Source of the DNA: JANQOH01 sp965201115
Lineage (GTDB): Bacteria > Pseudomonadota > Alphaproteobacteria > UBA7887
Direction: 5' to 3'
Assembly: GCA_965201115.1 (NCBI GenBank)
Contig: OZ241745.1
Location: 2,604,001 to 2,668,000, forward strand
DNA: 64,000 nt
The notes under the pieces were generated by a model. The model was not told the DNA's origin, did no database searches, and saw only the letters and a list, made by a program, of their open reading frames with translations. The translations under genes were made by a program, and so were the position numbers. Of this stretch, positions 61,138-64,000 are shown one piece after another (position 1 is the first letter of the stretch; every line of letters starts with the position of its first letter).

Positions 61138-61239
61138 TACCAACGGCTGTCGATATTGACTCGTCTTAACTGCGGAAAAACGACCTTGATCGGCGTGAAA
61201 ACGCGGGCGCATAAGGGTCGATATCAACAGCCGTTGGTA
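61138..61239. mobile_element. 102-bp MITE, copy 2 (intergenic)
   Basis: Same element as at 14598, with one difference (C at 61202 for T at 14662). It is flanked by TTA direct repeats (61135-61137 and 61240-61242). It sits 95 bases after the isomerase stop. Confidence 0.92.
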
Positions 61240-61459
61240 TTACGAGGCGGGCGCAGCGGCTGCATGCCGGCGAGGCGCCGACGGTACCGGAGAAGCGGTC
61301 CCCGAACGATCGATGTCGGTAACGCCCGTGTCGCTTCGGGAATTTTCATATCCGCCTGTATTCCCTCGCGGAACGCGCGACAGCGCTGTCCCGCGCGGGT
61401 AATATATGTCGCCGCGCGCGTCGCCGCAACCGACGGGCGCGGCGGCGCCGGCAACCTCG
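61240..61459. other. Gap between MITE and type III restriction gene
   Basis: No supported gene. A minus-strand frame (MKIPEATRALPTSIVRGPLL onwards) reads into the MITE and stops there, and might be the tail of something broken by the insertion, but it has no recognisable partner. Confidence 0.4.
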
Positions 61460-64000
61460 CTATCGCCTCCGCAGCGACGCCAGCGTTTCCACCCATAGTT
61501 TCAGGTTGCGCTCCGCTGCGGCGCGGTCGGTCAATGCACGGTCGGGGTGGGCGACATGGCGGTTGCGGAAATCGTTGACGGCGGTCATGCGCTCCAGCAG
61601 ATCGCGTGCGGCGGCGCCGGCGAAGGCTTCGCGCACGGCCGCGAACACGCCGCCGAGCGCGGTCTCGTCGTTCAGTGCGAAATCCAGGCATGAGCGCAGC
61701 AGGCCGATGACCGAGACCGGGTTGCCGAACACCAGGCCGCGCTTCAGGTTTCCGGCCATCCGCCGGTAACGGGCGCGGGCGCGCGGGGCGGCGCCGGCAA
61801 GATGAGGGTCGAACCAATAGTCCTGTTCGGCCCGCGCCGCGGGGACCTTGTCGCGCAGCGCAGTCAGGATGACAGCTTTCGACGCCTCGTCCATCGGCCC
61901 GAACAGGGCGGCGAACGCCGGCGCGAAGTTCGGCGCATCGGACTTGCGCTCGAAAAAGCGATACAGATCGAGCGCGTCGCGCGCCGCTTTCTTGCCGCGT
62001 TCGGGCAGCGCGTCGAAAACCGCCCTGGAATAAAACCCTTCCGCGTCGTTATCTTCCGGCGCGCCGGCGAGCGGCAGTTCGGGCGCGTCGCCGATTTCGC
62101 TCAGCAGGTTTTCGAGCGCCGGCGCGCAGGCGCGCGCGAGATCGGCGAAGCGGTTGCCGGTCAGGCTTTCCACGACGGCTTGCGGCGCGAACACGTAGCG
62201 CCATGACGCGCCCGCTTCCGAGGCCGAGCGGCGCCATTCCTCCGCTGCGGCCGCCTTGTGCGCGGCGTCCCGGTCCTCGCGCCCCTTGGTTTCCACCAGT
62301 GCGCACGCGCCGTCAACGGCGCGCACAAGGAAATCCGGGCGATAATATGCGAGCCGCCGGTCCGCCGTCAGATAGTCGATGCGCAACGCTTGCGGCCCCG
62401 CGTTTTTCGCGAACGCCGCCACGTCAGGCGCGCGGTCGAGGAAAGCGGCCATGGCGACCTCGAGCGCGTTGTCGCACGGCGCGAGATTGAACAGCGTTTT
62501 GGCCGCCGGCCGGGCGGGCCGCCGCTCGGTGCTTGTCGCCTGAAACGGCTTCCAGTTGCGCAGCGCCTCCGCGGCGCCCGCCGCGCCGCGCGTTTTCGTC
62601 GTGACCGTGCGGTCGCGTATCGGGGGCACGAACACCGCCCGGATATGCTGGCGCACGTCGGCGTCGGCGAGCCGCGCCGTCAACCGCGGGTCGTTCAGAC
62701 GCACGCGTTCGCCGAACAGCATTTCCTCGAGAAAATCCTGCAACCGCGGCGCGAGCACACTGAACGCGCCGCGCACCTTGCATGCTTCCTCGAGCTCGCG
62801 AACGTAAAACGACAATGCCGACACGCCGTTTCGCAGCAGCGGCAGCCTGACGTTCATGCGCTCGACGATTTCGTCGGTAAACAGGTGGCGGCCTTCGTAA
62901 TCGATATCGCCCGCGCTCTTGCCCGCCAAGGGCAGCGGCTTGAATTTGCGGAACGCTTCCCGCACCGCTTCGAGGGGCATCTCGTCGAGCGCCGCCCGGA
63001 CGCTGTATCCCGCGCCGAGCGCGGGGACGGCTATATCGAGCGCTTTCGTATCCTTGCGCGGGTCGGGGAAGATCGAAACCGTCGTGGAGCCGATCTCGCC
63101 GGTGTCCGTAACTTCGACGAACAACCCCTCCTGCTCCAGCTCTTGCCGGTACAGGTTGGTAAACGCGGGGTGCTCCACCACGGCGACGAGTTCGTGCGCA
63201 CCGCCCGGCGCCGTCATGCGGCGCAGGCCGCGGCCGAGCGTCTGCTCGGGCAGGATATTGGCCTTCGCGCTGTAGGGCCGCAGCGGCACGATGGTCGTGA
63301 CGTTGCGGACGTCCCATCCCTCGCGGAGCATCAACACCGAGACGATGCAGCGATACGGGCTGGCGTCGCTGTCGAGCTGGCGGCTGATGCGGCGAATCGC
63401 CTTGAGGTCCTCGTCCTTGATTGCCGTTTCGCTTTCCTCGAAAACCTCTATCGTCTGCCCGCCGATTTTCCGGCGCTTGATCCTGCCTTTCAGGTTGGTG
63501 TGCAAGTTGACGGTCTTGCCGTTGAGTTCCGCGAATATCCGGTCGCCGTTCAGCCGGCGCGCGATGGCGTCGGCCGCGTCGGTGTCGGCGCACATGACGA
63601 ACAGAAGCGGCGTGCGTCCGCTTCCCGCCCATTCGCCGCGGCTCCGCAGCCAGCGCTCGTAACCGAGCCGCAGATGGCTTTCGTACCGATACGACGCGTC
63701 GTCGTGCGGCAGTTCGACCAAGCGGCCGGTGCGCCCGATGATGGGCGTCTTGACGATGCCGGCGTCCACCGCCTCGCCGAGCGGCGTGTCGCACACCACG
63801 TGCCGGAAAACGCGGCCGCTATTGTTTTTCGGCGTCGCGGAGAAATCGAGCTGCGCGGTCAGCCCGGCGCCGCCGCGCTTCGCCGAATTCTCGTGAAGCT
63901 CCCGGACCGCCCGCGCCCACGCCGAGCCGGGGTCCCAAACGTGATGCGCTTCGTCGTTGAGGACCATGACGCGCCGGTGCGCCGCGATGCGCTCGCGCAG
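61460..64000 (-). CDS. Type III restriction enzyme helicase subunit (Res), C-terminal part
   Basis: The last 847 codons of a minus-strand gene that begins beyond the right edge. Helicase motif II is MVLNDEAHHVWD, motif III DFSATPKNNSG, and motif VI PEQTLGRGLRRM. A C-terminal nuclease has RRLAYYRPDFLVRAVDGACA, then ALVETKGREDRDA, the PD...ExK pattern with ETK. A helical tail of about 250 residues follows, with RNRHVAHPDRALTD at the end. The Mod methyltransferase should lie to the right, before this gene. The fragment shows no internal stop. Confidence 0.9.
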   Translation of the reverse strand: MRERIAAHRRVMVLNDEAHHVWDPGSAWARAVRELHENSAKRGGAGLTAQLDFSATPKNNSGRVFRHVVCDTPLGEAVDAGIVKTPIIGRTGRLVELPHDDASYRYESHLRLGYERWLRSRGEWAGSGRTPLLFVMCADTDAADAIARRLNGDRIFAELNGKTVNLHTNLKGRIKRRKIGGQTIEVFEESETAIKDEDLKAIRRISRQLDSDASPYRCIVSVLMLREGWDVRNVTTIVPLRPYSAKANILPEQTLGRGLRRMTAPGGAHELVAVVEHPAFTNLYRQELEQEGLFVEVTDTGEIGSTTVSIFPDPRKDTKALDIAVPALGAGYSVRAALDEMPLEAVREAFRKFKPLPLAGKSAGDIDYEGRHLFTDEIVERMNVRLPLLRNGVSALSFYVRELEEACKVRGAFSVLAPRLQDFLEEMLFGERVRLNDPRLTARLADADVRQHIRAVFVPPIRDRTVTTKTRGAAGAAEALRNWKPFQATSTERRPARPAAKTLFNLAPCDNALEVAMAAFLDRAPDVAAFAKNAGPQALRIDYLTADRRLAYYRPDFLVRAVDGACALVETKGREDRDAAHKAAAAEEWRRSASEAGASWRYVFAPQAVVESLTGNRFADLARACAPALENLLSEIGDAPELPLAGAPEDNDAEGFYSRAVFDALPERGKKAARDALDLYRFFERKSDAPNFAPAFAALFGPMDEASKAVILTALRDKVPAARAEQDYWFDPHLAGAAPRARARYRRMAGNLKRGLVFGNPVSVIGLLRSCLDFALNDETALGGVFAAVREAFAGAAARDLLERMTAVNDFRNRHVAHPDRALTDRAAAERNLKLWVETLASLRRR

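Overview
The window is 64 kb of very GC-rich DNA from an alphaproteobacterium. This rests on gene order and families: an lgt - midA - pgeF operon, rpmH - rnpA - yidD - yidC - engB - argB, a short prolyl-tRNA synthetase without the editing insertion, DUF2125, DUF1640 and IalB-type proteins, metX-metW, and a ROSE-type thermometer before hsp20. A Rhodospirillales-like, possibly host-associated lineage is my inference. Genes are dense, often start with GTG, and many overlap by 4 bases (GTGA or ATGA). No rRNA, phage or complete IS was found; there is one tRNA (Arg, ACG).

Layout. 1-7.3 kb: an ABC substrate-binding protein cut by the left edge, a TakP-like TRAP binding protein, a metal-dependent amidohydrolase and a complete TRAP transporter (dctP-dctQ-dctM). 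7.4-9.1 kb: four tandem genes for RiPP precursor peptides (NHLP-type leader, Gly-Gly, Ser-rich core) with no maturation enzyme in view. 9.4-12.7 kb: flavin reductase, tRNA-Arg, a low-GC methyltransferase/AlkB pair, and two envelope genes. 12.9-15.2 kb: a small coiled-coil protein, then a DNA methyltransferase whose overlapping partner gene, probably a restriction endonuclease, is split by a 102-bp MITE. 15.3-27.7 kb: mostly housekeeping (lipoprotein, pgeF, midA, lgt, ubiK, ybjN-like, proC, DUF2125, tyrA, a frameshifted chorismate mutase gene, metX, metW, a methyltransferase, a radical SAM protein). 28-30.3 kb: a methyltransferase-Mrr fusion and a membrane/coiled-coil protein. 31.4-43.4 kb: proS, lolCD, hsp20, an NDP-forming acyl-CoA synthetase, an enoyl-CoA hydratase, rpmH to argB, and an IalB protein. 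43.5-46.9 kb: an MmeI-like single-chain restriction-modification enzyme behind a tandem array of REP-like repeats. 47-54.6 kb: hydrolase, two bactofilins, VOC protein, dapE, cytochrome c', purS, purC, cytochrome P460-like protein, NRDE protein. 54.6-61 kb: an AAA ATPase with a nuclease-like C terminus, then a four-gene catabolic operon. 61.1-64 kb: a second MITE copy and the C-terminal part of a type III restriction helicase.

Themes. At least four loci are restriction-modification genes, with an AAA-nuclease and two unusual pairs alongside. Three kinds of repeat recur: a 102-bp MITE with 3-bp TNA target duplications, a GC-rich REP-like family built from a GCGGGC/GCCCGC palindrome and a C-UUCG-G hairpin, and intergenic homopolymer G/C tracts beside the RiPP, membrane-protein and AAA genes. 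The best candidates for undescribed biology are the orphan RiPP precursor cluster, the AlkB/methyltransferase pair, and the membrane protein next to the methyltransferase-Mrr fusion.
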